DNA of 9,485 nucleotides from Pseudomonadota bacterium (GCA_023389535.1 JAEWEH010000032.1:1-9485); one strand, 5' to 3'; shown: positions 1 through 8,549, counted from the first letter of the stretch. The notes: generated by a model not told the origin, from the letters alone. A program made the numbers and translations.

Positions 1-791
1 ATTATGATTCCAATGTATGCGCATCGGTCCGTTTGCTGCGTGCAATGCAAACGCATCATGTGCGCAGCCTCGTCTTCAGCTCTTCCGCTACGGTCTACGG
101 CCATCCGGATGCGGTCCCGGTAACAGAACAAGCCGCGCTCCGCCCCACGAATCCGTACGGCCGAACCAAGCTGGTCATCGAAGACATGCTGCGCGACCTA
201 AGTCGGGCCGATCCAGGCTTAGGATTGGCGATTCTGCGCTACTTCAATCCTATCGGGGCACATGCCAGCGGCCACATCGGCGAATGTCCCCTCGGGGAAC
301 CGGCGAACGTATTCCCGTACATCACGCAGGTGGCGGCAGGGCGCCGCATCCATCTTTCCGTATTCGGCAACGATTACGACACACCGGATGGCACCGGCGT
401 GCGCGATTATCTGCACGTCATGGACCTGGCTGAAGGCCACGTCCTGGCTTTGGAGCACGCGCTTCAAGCGCACGGCTGCCTGACATTGAACTTGGGCACC
501 GGCCGGGGCGTCAGCGTACTGGATCTCGTGCATACATTTGAACGCGTAAGCGGCCTGCGCGTGCCCTTGAACATCGCAGCACGGCGGCCTGGCGACATTG
601 ACGCCATCTGGGCCGATCCGGAGCAGGCGGTCCGCAGCCTGGGTTGGAAGGCGCGCCGTTCGCTGGAGCAGATGTGTGCCGACGGTTGGCGATGGCAGCA
701 AAGCAATCCGCAGGGCTACGCCGTTAATGGCGCGACGGCGACCCCAATGGCGGTTCAGGCCGGGCTGCCGGAGCGAACCACAGCGCCTTAG
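1..791 (+). CDS. galE: UDP-glucose 4-epimerase GalE, 3' part (5' end outside window)
   Basis: GalE interconverts UDP-glucose and UDP-galactose with a bound NAD+, in the cytoplasm, supplying galactose for surface polysaccharides. The reading frame is open from base 3, so the gene enters from the left; 262 residues are visible. By alignment from memory to E. coli GalE (338 residues), about 96 N-terminal residues are missing, including the Rossmann glycine-rich loop. Catalytic features of this extended-SDR family are present: the SSSATVYG segment (catalytic Ser codon at 84-86) and YGRTK, with Tyr at 156-158 and Lys at 168-170. [25 protein letters not shown] and [10 protein letters not shown] also match closely. 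The conserved end NPQGY is followed by about 20 extra low-complexity residues not found in E. coli GalE. The TAG stop at 789-791 overlaps the end of the opposing ssb gene by 4 bp. Assignment to the GalE family is firm; in vivo substrate (UDP-Glc or UDP-GlcNAc) cannot be told from this part. Confidence 0.93.
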   Translation, partial: YDSNVCASVRLLRAMQTHHVRSLVFSSSATVYGHPDAVPVTEQAALRPTNPYGRTKLVIEDMLRDLSRADPGLGLAILRYFNPIGAHASGHIGECPLGEPANVFPYITQVAAGRRIHLSVFGNDYDTPDGTGVRDYLHVMDLAEGHVLALEHALQAHGCLTLNLGTGRGVSVLDLVHTFERVSGLRVPLNIAARRPGDIDAIWADPEQAVRSLGWKARRSLEQMCADGWRWQQSNPQGYAVNGATATPMAVQAGLPERTTAP

Positions 792-1279
792 AACGGAATA
801 TCGTCGTCCAGATCCGCCAGGTTTGCTGCCGGAGCCGCCTGGGGTGCGGCCGGGCGTGGCTGGGCCGGGCGCTGGCTGCGCTGCTGCTGTTGGGCCGGCG
901 CCTGGTTGTAGTCGCCGCCGCCCATTGCGGATTCGCCGCCTTCGCGGCCGCCCAGCATTTGCATCTGGTCAGCTACGATATCGGTGCTGTAGCGGTCCTG
1001 GCCGGTATCCTTGTCTTGCCACTTGCGGGTTTTAAGGCGTCCTTCCACGTAGACCGAACGGCCCTTGCGCAGGTATTCGCCGGCGATTTCGGCCAGGCGG
1101 TTATAGAACACGACACGGTGCCACTCGGTTTCTTCGCGGCGTTCGCCCGTGGCCTTGTCTTTCCATTGCGAGGTCGTGGCAATGGATACATTGCAGATCG
1201 CGGCGCCATCAGGGCTGTAGCGCACTTCCGGATCGCGCCCGAGGTTGCCGACGAGTATGACTTTGTTGACGGATGCCAT
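788..1279 (-). CDS. ssb: Single-stranded DNA-binding protein SSB
   Basis: SSB coats single-stranded DNA during replication, recombination and repair and recruits partner proteins through its C-terminal tip. The 163-residue product has the standard layout. Residues 1 to about 112 are the OB fold, starting [20 protein letters not shown] and including the typical [16 protein letters not shown] and [11 protein letters not shown] segments. Residues about 113-152 are a disordered Gly/Gln/Pro/Ala linker with a QQQQ run, and the acidic tip DDDIPF closes the protein. The ATG at 1277-1279 is chosen because it gives the canonical N-terminus and has AAGG (1287-1290) 7 nt upstream. It lies downstream of, and on the same strand as, the MFS gene, separated by a 109-bp gap large enough for its own promoter. 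No LexA-box-like site was seen. Its TAA stop overlaps the galE stop codon on the other strand. Confidence 0.97.
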   Translation of the reverse strand: MASVNKVILVGNLGRDPEVRYSPDGAAICNVSIATTSQWKDKATGERREETEWHRVVFYNRLAEIAGEYLRKGRSVYVEGRLKTRKWQDKDTGQDRYSTDIVADQMQMLGGREGGESAMGGGDYNQAPAQQQQRSQRPAQPRPAAPQAAPAANLADLDDDIPF

Positions 1280-1317
1280 GACAATACCTTTTAACTTGAG
1301 AATTTCTGATTAACATC

Positions 1318-1323
1318 ATTATC
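1318..1323 (-). promoter_or_regulatory. Possible -10 element of an ssb promoter
   Basis: On the minus strand this reads GATAAT, five of six matches to the sigma-70 -10 consensus, 38 nt upstream of the ssb ATG in an AT-rich patch. No convincing -35 hexamer lies 16-18 bp upstream (the best-placed hexamer is TGGCGG). This is a guess from spacing and composition only; ssb may also be reached by read-through from the MFS gene. Confidence 0.25.
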
Positions 1324-1343
1324 GAACATTACCGCGGCGACCG

Positions 1344-1374
1344 CCAGCCAAGCAGGTAGAAGCACGATGGCTGG
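1344..1374. repeat. 7-bp inverted repeat between MFS gene and ssb
   Basis: CCAGCCA at 1344-1350 and TGGCTGG at 1368-1374 form a perfect 7-bp inverted repeat with a 17-nt loop, just downstream of the MFS stop codon. No T-tract follows the stem on the minus strand, so it is not a classical intrinsic terminator. It could slow read-through into ssb or be chance. Confidence 0.25.
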
Positions 1375-1388
1375 ATTTGCCCTGTCTT

Positions 1389-2597
1389 TCAGTACTGGTC
1401 CTTGAATCCGCGCGCGGTCAAAAACCAGGCGAACGCCAGGGCGGCCGCAAGCAGGAACACCGCGGAAACGCGGTCTGCGGACGCCAGCAGCCCGCCCATG
1501 GCGCCCCCCAGAAACACCCCCAGGGACTGGGCCGTGTTATAGAAACCCAAGGCCAGGCCTTTGTATTCGGGCGGCGCCACGCGCGACACAAGCGACGGCT
1601 GCAAGGCTTCAAGAATATTGAAGGCGATGAAAAAACCGATAAGCAGCGCAACCGTGGCGAAGAAACTGTGGCTGGCCAGCGGCATCAGCGCCAGCACGAC
1701 ACCCAGACCCGCGACCGCCGCTTCCAGGGCGATCTTGTGGGCGCGGCGGGTTTCGGTGTAGAACACCGCCGGCACCATCAGGACGAAGGACAGCAAAATG
1801 ATCGGCAGATACACTTCCCACAGATTCGCCGACGTATAGCCGCCCAACTGCGAGAGCAGGCCGGGCGCCACGATGAATAGCGCCATCAGGATGAAGTGCA
1901 GGCAAAAGACGCCGAAATTCAGACGCAGCAAATCGATATGCGACAGCACATCGCGTGGTCGGGCTTGTACGATGGGCGTCTTGGCCAGCGGCACGACCGG
2001 AACGACGAAGCAGGCGATCAGCAGGCAGACGAAGCCCAGCACGCTGATGGCCCAGAACAGCCCGGACAGGCCAAATTCGCCCACCAGCATCGGCGACAGC
2101 ACCAGCGAAACCGCGAAAGAAATGCCGATGGAGCCGCCCACCATGGCCATCGCGCGGGTGCGTACTTCCGGGCGGGTGGCATCGGCCACCCATGCCGTAA
2201 TGGCTGCGGACACTGCCCCCAGGCCCTGGATGGTACGGCCGACGATGATCCAATTGACGTTCTCGGCGAAGGCGCAGATGACCCCTCCAATAATGAACAG
2301 CAGCATGCCCGCGACAATGACGGGCCGGCGCCCATAGCGATCCGAAGCCATGCCCAGCGGAATCTGCAGCACCGCCTGGGTCAACCCATAAGCGCCCAGG
2401 GCCAGGCCCACGCGCGCCGGGTCATTGCCACCCGGTATGGACTGTGCCGCCACGGCAAAAATCGGCGTCAGCAGGAATAAGCCCAACATCCTGCTTGCGA
2501 ACAACAGGGCCAGGGTGATGCTGGCCCGCCGTTCGGTAGGCGTCAGCTTGAGCTTGGTCCGTGGGGAATGACCAGGTTGGGCGGCTGGGGAACTCAT
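1389..2597 (-). CDS. Major facilitator superfamily transporter, YajR-like, without the C-terminal domain
   Basis: Predicted inner-membrane secondary transporter with 12 hydrophobic helices; substrate unknown. The start is taken as the ATG at 2595-2597 (402 residues, cytoplasmic N-tail SSPAAQPGHSP); a GTG at 2619-2621 would add 8 residues, and neither start has a strong Shine-Dalgarno sequence. MFS motif A is clear at residues 82-91 (GMASDRYGRR), after a first helix with RMLGLF and a second with GAYGLTQAVLQIP. A GRTIQGLGAVSAA segment follows in helix 4. These segments resemble E. coli YajR closely (from memory). YajR carries an extra C-terminal ferredoxin-like YAM domain of about 65 residues; here the protein stops after helix 12 at GFKDQY, so that domain is absent. 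It lies between divergently transcribed uvrA and co-directional ssb. Export of drugs or metabolites is plausible but unproven. Confidence 0.88.
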   Translation of the reverse strand: MSSPAAQPGHSPRTKLKLTPTERRASITLALLFASRMLGLFLLTPIFAVAAQSIPGGNDPARVGLALGAYGLTQAVLQIPLGMASDRYGRRPVIVAGMLLFIIGGVICAFAENVNWIIVGRTIQGLGAVSAAITAWVADATRPEVRTRAMAMVGGSIGISFAVSLVLSPMLVGEFGLSGLFWAISVLGFVCLLIACFVVPVVPLAKTPIVQARPRDVLSHIDLLRLNFGVFCLHFILMALFIVAPGLLSQLGGYTSANLWEVYLPIILLSFVLMVPAVFYTETRRAHKIALEAAVAGLGVVLALMPLASHSFFATVALLIGFFIAFNILEALQPSLVSRVAPPEYKGLALGFYNTAQSLGVFLGGAMGGLLASADRVSAVFLLAAALAFAWFLTARGFKDQY

Positions 2598-2615
2598 AAA
2601 AACTCTGTAGGTTGA

Positions 2616-2628
2616 CGGCACTGTGCCG
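2616..2628. repeat. 13-bp perfect palindrome (CGGCAC-T-GTGCCG), operator-like
   Basis: Two 6-bp half-sites with a single central base form a perfect inverted repeat 19-31 nt upstream of the MFS ATG. It overlaps the alternative GTG start. Position and symmetry would suit a repressor site, or an mRNA hairpin in the MFS leader. No regulator gene is present in the window, and the family of any binding protein is unknown. Confidence 0.35.
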
Positions 2629-2640
2629 GTTCGGACCTGA

Positions 2641-2658
2641 CGCCAGGGCCGGCTGGCG
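2641..2658. repeat. 6-bp inverted repeat in divergent MFS/uvrA region
   Basis: CGCCAG at 2641-2646 and CTGGCG at 2653-2658 flank the 6-nt self-complementary spacer GGCCGG. The surroundings are very GC-rich, so chance is a real possibility. It lies between the putative divergent -10 elements and the MFS start, where an operator or leader hairpin could sit. Confidence 0.25.
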
Positions 2659-2682
2659 CCGGCGCGCGGAATCGGGTCGCGC

Positions 2683-2693
2683 GTTATAGTAAC
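2683..2693. promoter_or_regulatory. Overlapping divergent -10-like hexamers for uvrA and the MFS gene
   Basis: The 11-mer GTTATAGTAAC is itself an inverted repeat (GTTA/TAAC). On the plus strand it contains TATAGT (2685-2690), which would start uvrA mRNA near 2697, about 30 nt before its ATG. On the minus strand it contains TATAAC (2683-2688), which would start MFS mRNA near 2676. No good -35 hexamer is seen for either direction. The two promoters, if real, would compete for polymerase. No SOS (LexA) box was recognised nearby. Confidence 0.3.
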
Positions 2694-2727
2694 AAGTTAG
2701 CCTTTGAAAGACCTTGACCTAAAGCTG

Positions 2728-5571
2728 ATGGAAGCGATACGCATCCGGGGCGCCAGAACGCATAATCTAAAGAACATCTCCGTGGACCTGCCGCGCCGCA
2801 AGCTCGTGGTCGTGACCGGGCTATCGGGGTCCGGAAAATCATCTTTGGCCTTCGACACACTGTACGCGGAAGGCCAGCGTCGCTATGTGGAAAGCCTTTC
2901 GGCTTATGCGCGGCAATTCCTGCAACTGATGGACAAGCCGGACGTGGACCTGATCGAAGGGCTGTCGCCCGCCATTTCCATTGAGCAGAAATCCGCCGGC
3001 CACAATCCCCGCTCCACGGTAGGGACGATTACGGAAATCCACGACTACCTGCGCCTATTGTACGCACGCGTTGGCACCCCGTATTGCCCGGACCATGGCC
3101 TGCCGCTGCAAGCGCAAAGCGTCAGCCAGATGGTCGACAAAGTACTGGCCTGGGCCCCCGATACCCGGCTTGCCATCCTGGCTCCATTGGCGCGTTCGCG
3201 CAAAGGCAGTTTCGAAGAGGAATCCGCCAGCCTGCAGGCGCAAGGCTTCGTGCGCCTGCGCGTCAATGGCGAAATGGTGTCCCTGGATGAATTGGGGCCG
3301 CTGAAGAAGACGGAAAAACATGATTTCGATGTGGTGGTGGATCGCCTGCGCATCAAGCCGGAAAGCCAGCAGCGCCTGGCGGAAAGCTTTGAAACCGCGC
3401 TGAAGCTGGCCGAGGGCCGCGCGATCGCGCTGAATATGGACAGCGGCGATGAACAGGCTTTTTCCAGCCGCTATGCGTGCCCGGTGTGCCAACATAGCCT
3501 GACCGAACTGGAGCCGCGCCTGTTCAGTTTCAATAATCCGGTGGGCGCCTGTCCGCGCTGCGATGGCCTGGGTTGTGTGGACTTCTTCGATCCGAAGCGC
3601 GTGGTCGCGTTTCCGGAGCTCAGCCTTGCCAGCGGCGCTGTCAGCGGCTGGGACCGGCGCAATGCCTTCACCCATACTTTGCTGACCAGCCTGGCCGCGC
3701 ACTATGGCTTCGACCTGGATACACCGTTTGAAGATTTGCCTGAAGAAGTCCGGCAGCGCGTGCTCTATGGCTCGGGCGATGAAGAAATTTCTTTTCTCTA
3801 TCTGAACCAGAAAGGCCGCAGCACAGTCAAGAAACATCCCTTCGAAGGCATCATCCCCAACCTGGAAAGGCGCTGGCGCGAAACCGATTCCAGCGCAGTG
3901 CGCGAAGAACTGGGCAAATACCGGCACAGCAAGACCTGCCCGGAATGCGGGGGTTCGCGCTTGCGCGCCGAAGCGCGCCATGTGCTGATCGGCGACGAAG
4001 CCGGGGAAGGCCAGCGCCGCGGAAAGGCGATCTTCGAAGTGGAGGCCTTGTCTTTATCGGCCTGTCTGGCATGGTTCCAGGCGCTTTCCCTGGCCGGCGC
4101 AAAAAAGGAAATCGCTGACCGCATTGTGCGGGAAATCGAATCCCGCCTGCAGTTTCTGAACAATGTGGGCTTGAATTATTTGTCGCTGGATCGCAGCGCC
4201 GACACCATTTCCGGCGGCGAGGCGCAACGCATACGCCTGGCCAGCCAGATAGGTTCGGGTCTGACCGGGGTGATGTATGTGCTGGATGAACCGTCCATCG
4301 GCCTGCATCAGCGCGACAACGATCGATTGATCCACACCTTGCAGCATTTGCGGGATCTGGGCAATAGCGTCATTGTGGTGGAACATGACGAAGACATGAT
4401 ACGGTCTGCGGACTTCGTCCTGGATATGGGCCCTGGCGCTGGCGAACATGGTGGCAGGATCGTGGCCCAGGGCACCCCCACCGAACTGGCGGCGGACCCT
4501 GCATCGCTGACCGGGCAATACTTAAGCGGGGCCCGCCGCATTGCGCTGCCGGCACGACGCCCCGTCACGCCGGACCTGCCACGCCTGGAAATCAAAGGCT
4601 GTCGCGGGAATAACCTGAAGTCTGTCGACCTGGCCATCCCGGCGGGCAGGCTGGTCTGCATCACCGGCGTATCGGGCTCGGGCAAGTCGACCCTGATCAA
4701 CGACACACTGGCGGTCGCAGTGGCGCGGCAGCTGCATCGCGCCCAGACCGAACCGGCCCCCTATGACAGCCTGGAAGGCTTAAGCAATTTCGACAAGATC
4801 ATCAATGTCGATCAGAGCCCCATCGGGCGCACCCCGCGCAGCAACCCCGCCACTTATACGGGAATGTTCACACCCATCCGTGAACTGTTCGCCGGCGTGC
4901 CGGAATCGCGCACGCGCGGATACGACCCGGGCCGCTTTTCGTTCAACGTGAAAGGCGGGCGCTGCGAGGCCTGCCAGGGGGACGGCGTAGTCAAGGTGGA
5001 AATGCATTTCCTGCCTGACATGTATGTGCCTTGCGACGTGTGCGGCGGCCAGCGCTACAACCGCGAAACGCTGGAAATTCGCTACCGGGGTCGCAATATC
5101 AGCGAAGTCCTGGACCTGACGGTCGAGCAGGCGCTGGCCTACTTCGAAGCCGTACCGACGGTTGCACGCAAGCTGCATACCCTGATGGATGTGGGCTTGT
5201 CGTATCTGCGCCTGGGCCAGAGCGCAACGACGCTGTCGGGCGGCGAGGCGCAGCGTGTGAAACTGTCTCTGGAACTATCCAAGCGCAGCACCGGCCGCAC
5301 GCTGTACATTCTGGACGAGCCCACCACCGGCCTGCATTTTCAGGATATCGCGCTATTGCTGGAGGTCCTGCGCAAGCTGGTGGATAGCGGCAACACCGTG
5401 GTCATCATCGAGCACAATCTGGATGTCATCAAGACAGCGGACTGGGTCGTGGACATGGGGCCCGAGGGCGGCAGCGGCGGCGGTCGCATCGTGGCTCAAG
5501 GCAGGCCCGAGGACATCGCCGCGACGCCCGCGAGTCACACCGGCAGCTATTTGAAACCGCTGCTGACCTGA
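2728..5571 (+). CDS. uvrA: Excinuclease ABC subunit UvrA
   Basis: UvrA is the damage-sensing ATPase of nucleotide excision repair; it works as a dimer, loads UvrB onto lesions and then leaves. The ATG at 2728 is preferred over the in-frame TTG at 2704 because it gives the conserved N-terminus [17 protein letters not shown]; the product is then 947 residues, close to E. coli UvrA (940). The Shine-Dalgarno sequence is weak. Features in order: Walker A1 GLSGSGKSS with K37; zinc module 1 with C251, C254, C275, C278; a CPEC motif at C404/C407; ABC signature 1 reading ISGGEAQR from residue 494; Walker B1 LDEPS with D520/E521; Walker A2 GVSGSGKST with K653; zinc module C746, C749, C769, C772; ABC signature 2 [11 protein letters not shown]; Walker B2 LDEPTTGLH with D863/E864. 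After signature 2 the protein reads SLELSKR where E. coli has ARELSKR. Everything needed for function is present. The gene is divergent from the MFS gene and convergent with dgt. Confidence 0.98.
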   Translation: MEAIRIRGARTHNLKNISVDLPRRKLVVVTGLSGSGKSSLAFDTLYAEGQRRYVESLSAYARQFLQLMDKPDVDLIEGLSPAISIEQKSAGHNPRSTVGTITEIHDYLRLLYARVGTPYCPDHGLPLQAQSVSQMVDKVLAWAPDTRLAILAPLARSRKGSFEEESASLQAQGFVRLRVNGEMVSLDELGPLKKTEKHDFDVVVDRLRIKPESQQRLAESFETALKLAEGRAIALNMDSGDEQAFSSRYACPVCQHSLTELEPRLFSFNNPVGACPRCDGLGCVDFFDPKRVVAFPELSLASGAVSGWDRRNAFTHTLLTSLAAHYGFDLDTPFEDLPEEVRQRVLYGSGDEEISFLYLNQKGRSTVKKHPFEGIIPNLERRWRETDSSAVREELGKYRHSKTCPECGGSRLRAEARHVLIGDEAGEGQRRGKAIFEVEALSLSACLAWFQALSLAGAKKEIADRIVREIESRLQFLNNVGLNYLSLDRSADTISGGEAQRIRLASQIGSGLTGVMYVLDEPSIGLHQRDNDRLIHTLQHLRDLGNSVIVVEHDEDMIRSADFVLDMGPGAGEHGGRIVAQGTPTELAADPASLTGQYLSGARRIALPARRPVTPDLPRLEIKGCRGNNLKSVDLAIPAGRLVCITGVSGSGKSTLINDTLAVAVARQLHRAQTEPAPYDSLEGLSNFDKIINVDQSPIGRTPRSNPATYTGMFTPIRELFAGVPESRTRGYDPGRFSFNVKGGRCEACQGDGVVKVEMHFLPDMYVPCDVCGGQRYNRETLEIRYRGRNISEVLDLTVEQALAYFEAVPTVARKLHTLMDVGLSYLRLGQSATTLSGGEAQRVKLSLELSKRSTGRTLYILDEPTTGLHFQDIALLLEVLRKLVDSGNTVVIIEHNLDVIKTADWVVDMGPEGGSGGGRIVAQGRPEDIAATPASHTGSYLKPLLT

Positions 5572-5642
5572 ATCGGTAAATTTCGCAGACGCACCCAGCC
5601 GAGGCATCAGACGTGATTGCGCGTGTCAATGTGTCCGACAAG

Positions 5643-5658
5643 AGGCCGTAACTGGCCT
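5643..5658. terminator. Weak hairpin in the uvrA/dgt convergent gap
   Basis: AGGCC (5643-5647) and GGCCT (5654-5658) form a 5-bp stem with a 6-nt loop, overlapping the dgt stop codon. On the minus strand the stem is followed by CTTGTC, not a real U-tract. It might serve as a poor bidirectional terminator for these convergent genes. No stronger candidate was found in the 85-bp gap at 5572-5656. Confidence 0.25.
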
Positions 5659-6784
5659 AGTCCATGCGGAATAATTGCCGATGCTCGCGTATGGCATATC
5701 GATCGGTCATGCCGGCGATGTAATCGGCGATCGCCCGGGCCTGGGCGATTTCGTCATCGCGCCTATGGTCGTCCGCTAGCAGCCGCGGGTCGTCCAGGAA
5801 TGCCACAAAGAGATCGCGGATGATGGTGCGCGCTTTGGTCGTCATCCGCATGACCCGATAATGCCTGTAAAGGTTGTCGAGCAGAAAGCGCTTCAAGGCA
5901 TCGGCCTGACTACGCATCGACACCGAGAACGCCGCTAGCGGGGGGGCTGCGCGTACCGCGTCGGCGCTATCGGGCTGGTACGTGCCGATATTCGCCAATG
6001 TGGTTTCCGTCAGGTCCACCACCAGGGTATTGATCATCGCCCGGATGATTTCCGCAATCAGCCTGCGCGTTTCCAGCCGCGGATACTTGCGTTTCACTTG
6101 AGCATGATGGGTGGCGAATATCTCCAGCATCTGCAGCTGTTCGATGGAAATCAGCCCCGAACGCAGCCCGTCATCGATATCGTGGTTGTTGTAGGCGATT
6201 TCATCCGCCAGGTTGGCGATCTGCGCCTCCAGCGAGGGCTGCGAGCGCGACAGGAAGCGCGCGCCGACGTCCCCCAGCAGCCGCGCATGCTTGACCGAAC
6301 AGTGCTTGAGTATGCCCTCGCGGGTTTCAAAGCACAGATTCAGGCCATTGAAGGCGGCGTAGCGTTCTTCCAGCTCGTCCACCACCCGCAGGCTTTGCAG
6401 GTTATGCTCAAAGCCACCCGCCTTGGGGCTCAGTTCGCGCATGCAGGCGTTCAATTCGTCCTGCCCCGCATGGCCGAACGGGGTATGCCCCAGATCGTGC
6501 GCCAGCGAAATGGCTTCCGTCAGGTCCTCGTGCAGCCTTAAATTCCGGGCCAGTGTCCTGGCGATCTGCGCCACTTCCAGACTGTGGGTCAGCCGCGTTC
6601 GGAACAGGTCGCCTTCGTGGTTCACGAAAACCTGTGTCTTGTATTCCAGCAGCCGAAAGGCATTGCAATGGATGATGCGATCGCGGTCGCGCTGGAATTG
6701 ATTGCGTCCGACGGGCGGGGCCTCGGTGTGCAGGCGGCCGCGTGTATGATCGGGATTGCAAGCGTAAGGCGCCAGCTCCAACAT
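5657..6784 (-). CDS. dgt: dGTPase-like deoxyguanosine triphosphate triphosphohydrolase (HD domain)
   Basis: Members of this family cut dNTPs to the deoxynucleoside and triphosphate, which tunes dNTP pools. The 375-residue product carries the HD-superfamily metal-binding signature H...HD...D: H67 in [11 protein letters not shown]96-D97 in [14 protein letters not shown], and D194 in [12 protein letters not shown]. The N-terminal [20 protein letters not shown] segment is also typical of Dgt-like proteins. The ATG at 6782-6784 is preferred over an in-frame start 30 nt upstream because AAGG sits 7 nt before it, overlapping the aroB stop. This leaves a 10-bp gap to aroB and suggests translational coupling. 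It is the last gene of aroK-aroB-dgt. Which dNTP it prefers, and whether it needs allosteric activation like other Dgt-like enzymes, cannot be read from the sequence. Confidence 0.94.
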   Translation of the reverse strand: MLELAPYACNPDHTRGRLHTEAPPVGRNQFQRDRDRIIHCNAFRLLEYKTQVFVNHEGDLFRTRLTHSLEVAQIARTLARNLRLHEDLTEAISLAHDLGHTPFGHAGQDELNACMRELSPKAGGFEHNLQSLRVVDELEERYAAFNGLNLCFETREGILKHCSVKHARLLGDVGARFLSRSQPSLEAQIANLADEIAYNNHDIDDGLRSGLISIEQLQMLEIFATHHAQVKRKYPRLETRRLIAEIIRAMINTLVVDLTETTLANIGTYQPDSADAVRAAPPLAAFSVSMRSQADALKRFLLDNLYRHYRVMRMTTKARTIIRDLFVAFLDDPRLLADDHRRDDEIAQARAIADYIAGMTDRYAIREHRQLFRMD

Positions 6785-6794
6785 GGGCCTGCCT

Positions 6795-7883
6795 TTAGAG
6801 CTGACCGACCGCAACCTTGCGATCCAGCACTCGCCGCAAGGCGTCCATGGGCGCGGGGACGAAATTGGCCCGGCCGATTTCAGGCAATAGCACGAAACGC
6901 AGTTGCCCGCCTTCAGTCTTCTTGTCCACCTGCATCAGCGCTATCCATCGATCCACGTCCATATCCGGCGGCACTACAGGGCACCCTATGGCTTCCACCA
7001 GGGCGCGCACACGCTGCACCGCATCGGCCGGCAGGCCTTGCGTCGCGGCGGACAATTCCGCGGCCAGCACCATGCCGCAGCCTACGGCTTCGCCGTGCAG
7101 CCATTCCCCGTAACCCAGCCCCGCTTCGATGGCATGGCCAAAGGTGTGGCCGAAATTCAAAATGGCACGCAGGCCGGACTCGCGCTCGTCCTGCGAAACG
7201 ACCTGCGCCTTGAGCTCGCACGATCGCTGGATGGCGTAGGCAATGGCCCGCGGTTCCAGGGCGCGCAGATCGGCTGCATGCTGTTCACACCATTCGAAGA
7301 ACGGCGCATCCATGATCAGGCCATACTTGATGACTTCGGCCAGCCCGGCAGACACTTCGCGGGCCGGCAACGTGGCCAATACATCAGTGTCGATCTCTAC
7401 GGCAATCGGCTGGTAGAACGCACCTATCATGTTCTTGCCCAGCGGATGATTGATGGCCGTCTTGCCGCCGACCGATGAGTCGACCTGCGCAAGCAGCGTG
7501 GTGGGAACCTGTACGAAGCGGATGCCGCGCATATAGCTGGCCGCGGCGAATCCGCACATATCGCCGATCACCCCACCCCCCAGCGCCACCAATACCGCCT
7601 TGCGGTCTAATCTGTTTTGTAACAGTCCGTCGAAAATCAGGTTCAGCGTCTGCCAGTCTTTGTGGGCTTCGCCTTCGGGCAATTCTATGCGCACGATGCG
7701 CTTGCCCGACTGCGCCAAGGCCTCTTCAGCGCGCTTGCCGTACAGGGCCGAAATGGCCGGATTGCTGACTATCGCCACCGCCGTGGCGTCGGCCGGGATG
7801 CTTTGCGCTAAGCTGTCGAGGCGGCCGGGCGCGATATGGATGGGGTAGGAAGCACCTGGCGTTTCAACGTGCACAGTGATCAT
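6795..7883 (-). CDS. aroB: 3-Dehydroquinate synthase AroB
   Basis: AroB converts DAHP to 3-dehydroquinate, the second step of the shikimate pathway to aromatic amino acids, folate and quinones; it uses NAD+ and a divalent metal (usually Zn or Co) in the cytoplasm. The 362-residue length is normal for the family. The nucleotide-binding glycine motif is at residues 101-108 (LGGGVIGD), followed by [20 protein letters not shown]. The metal ligands expected from the family are present: E183 in [11 protein letters not shown]246 in [11 protein letters not shown] and H263 in [10 protein letters not shown]. The ATG at 7881-7883 is well supported: GAGG lies 7 nt upstream inside the end of aroK, and the start overlaps the aroK stop as ATGA, so translation is probably coupled. 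Confidence 0.98.
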   Translation of the reverse strand: MITVHVETPGASYPIHIAPGRLDSLAQSIPADATAVAIVSNPAISALYGKRAEEALAQSGKRIVRIELPEGEAHKDWQTLNLIFDGLLQNRLDRKAVLVALGGGVIGDMCGFAAASYMRGIRFVQVPTTLLAQVDSSVGGKTAINHPLGKNMIGAFYQPIAVEIDTDVLATLPAREVSAGLAEVIKYGLIMDAPFFEWCEQHAADLRALEPRAIAYAIQRSCELKAQVVSQDERESGLRAILNFGHTFGHAIEAGLGYGEWLHGEAVGCGMVLAAELSAATQGLPADAVQRVRALVEAIGCPVVPPDMDVDRWIALMQVDKKTEGGQLRFVLLPEIGRANFVPAPMDALRRVLDRKVAVGQL

Positions 7884-8434
7884 GGAAGGGCCTCGTAGTG
7901 TTGCAGCATGGAAATCAGCGCCCGGACGGCCTGGGCGACCGGCAGCGAGCCTGTTTCAAAAGTCAGGTGGGCGACGCTTTCATACAACGGCTCGCGCTGG
8001 GCCAGCAGTTCGCGGATGCGGGCTTCCGGATCGGCCGTCTGCAGCAGGGGGCGGCTGCGGTCGCGCGCCACGCGCCGGAACAGTTCCGCGGCGCTGGCCC
8101 GCAGATACACCACGGTGCCGCGTTCCTTCAGATAGCGGCGATTTTCGGGCGCCAGCACTGCGCCGCCGCCGGTAGCAAGTACAATACCAGCGCGCTGGGA
8201 ACATTCGTCCAGGGCGATGGTCTCACGCTTACGGAAACCGGCTTCGCCTTCAATGTCGAAAATCAAAGACACCCTGACCCCGCAGCGGGCTTCCAGCTCG
8301 TGGTCCAGATCGACGAATTCCCTGTCCAGGGCACGCGCAAGATGCCGGCCTATGGTGGTTTTCCCCGCTCCCATCATGCCCACTAAAAATATAGGCTTGT
8401 CGCGGTCAGCCGGTAAAGGTAAAGAGTCATTCAT
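7880..8434 (-). CDS. aroK: Shikimate kinase AroK
   Basis: AroK phosphorylates shikimate to shikimate-3-phosphate with ATP, step five of the shikimate pathway. The product is 184 residues, slightly longer than the usual 170-175 because of a short N-terminal extension. Seen motifs are the P-loop GMMGAGKTT with K25, the shikimate-binding Asp pair D42/D44 in FVDLDHELE, R68 in GFRKRE, the TGGGAV glycine motif at 88-93, the lid arginine R128 in RPLL, and R147 in QREPLYESVA. The ATG at 8432-8434 is secure because the codon directly upstream in frame is TAA. No Shine-Dalgarno sequence precedes it, and a -10-like GATAAT ends only 6 nt upstream. It is the first gene of aroK-aroB-dgt and is divergent from mrcA. 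Confidence 0.97.
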   Translation of the reverse strand: MNDSLPLPADRDKPIFLVGMMGAGKTTIGRHLARALDREFVDLDHELEARCGVRVSLIFDIEGEAGFRKRETIALDECSQRAGIVLATGGGAVLAPENRRYLKERGTVVYLRASAAELFRRVARDRSRPLLQTADPEARIRELLAQREPLYESVAHLTFETGSLPVAQAVRALISMLQHYEALP

Positions 8435-8440
8435 TTATGT

Positions 8441-8449
8441 ATTATCCCA
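8441..8449 (-). promoter_or_regulatory. Extended -10-like promoter element directly upstream of aroK
   Basis: The minus strand reads TGG-GATAAT, an extended -10 (TGn plus five of six -10 matches), ending 6 nt before the aroK ATG. A transcript from it would start at or next to the A of the ATG, giving a leaderless mRNA. This would agree with the lack of a Shine-Dalgarno sequence. There is no convincing -35. A promoter further upstream in the 115-bp gap remains possible. Confidence 0.35.
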
Positions 8450-8450
8450 C

Positions 8451-8478
8451 TTGCAATCCCGTCGCCCACCGCTACACT
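8451..8478 (+). promoter_or_regulatory. Candidate sigma-70 promoter for mrcA
   Basis: TTGCAA (8451-8456) and TACACT (8473-8478) are 16 bp apart, each matching four of six consensus positions. Transcription would start near 8485, giving a leader of about 65 nt. A second -10-like TAAAAT at 8536-8541 lies only 8 nt before the ATG but lacks a -35. Both are weak predictions. Confidence 0.3.
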
Positions 8479-8549
8479 GCATTACTCGGTTACATAAACC
8501 TGATGCGCAAATCATAGTCTGATCGCGGTTAGACTTAAAATCGCCCCTG

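Noticed and set aside
1344..1374. Intrinsic terminator after the MFS gene
   Set aside because: The inverted repeat is real, but its 17-nt loop and missing U-tract do not fit an intrinsic terminator, so it is listed only as a repeat.
1896..2480. 194-codon plus-strand open frame opposite the MFS gene
   Set aside because: Its low-complexity His/Gln/Arg-rich product mirrors the hydrophobic codons of the real transporter on the other strand; it is a shadow frame.
2598..2727. Possible LexA (SOS) box upstream of uvrA
   Set aside because: No CTGT-N8-ACAG-like site was found; scattered CTG triplets have no partner at the right spacing. This was a visual scan only.
2704..2727. TTG at 2704 as uvrA start
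   Set aside because: It would add 8 residues outside the conserved UvrA N-terminus and lie only about 7 nt after the putative transcription start; ATG 2728 matches the family start.
3055..3981. 308-codon open frame antisense to uvrA
   Set aside because: It lies wholly opposite conserved uvrA coding sequence in GC-rich DNA, where antisense frames stay open by codon bias. The product resembles no family I know and has no ribosome site.
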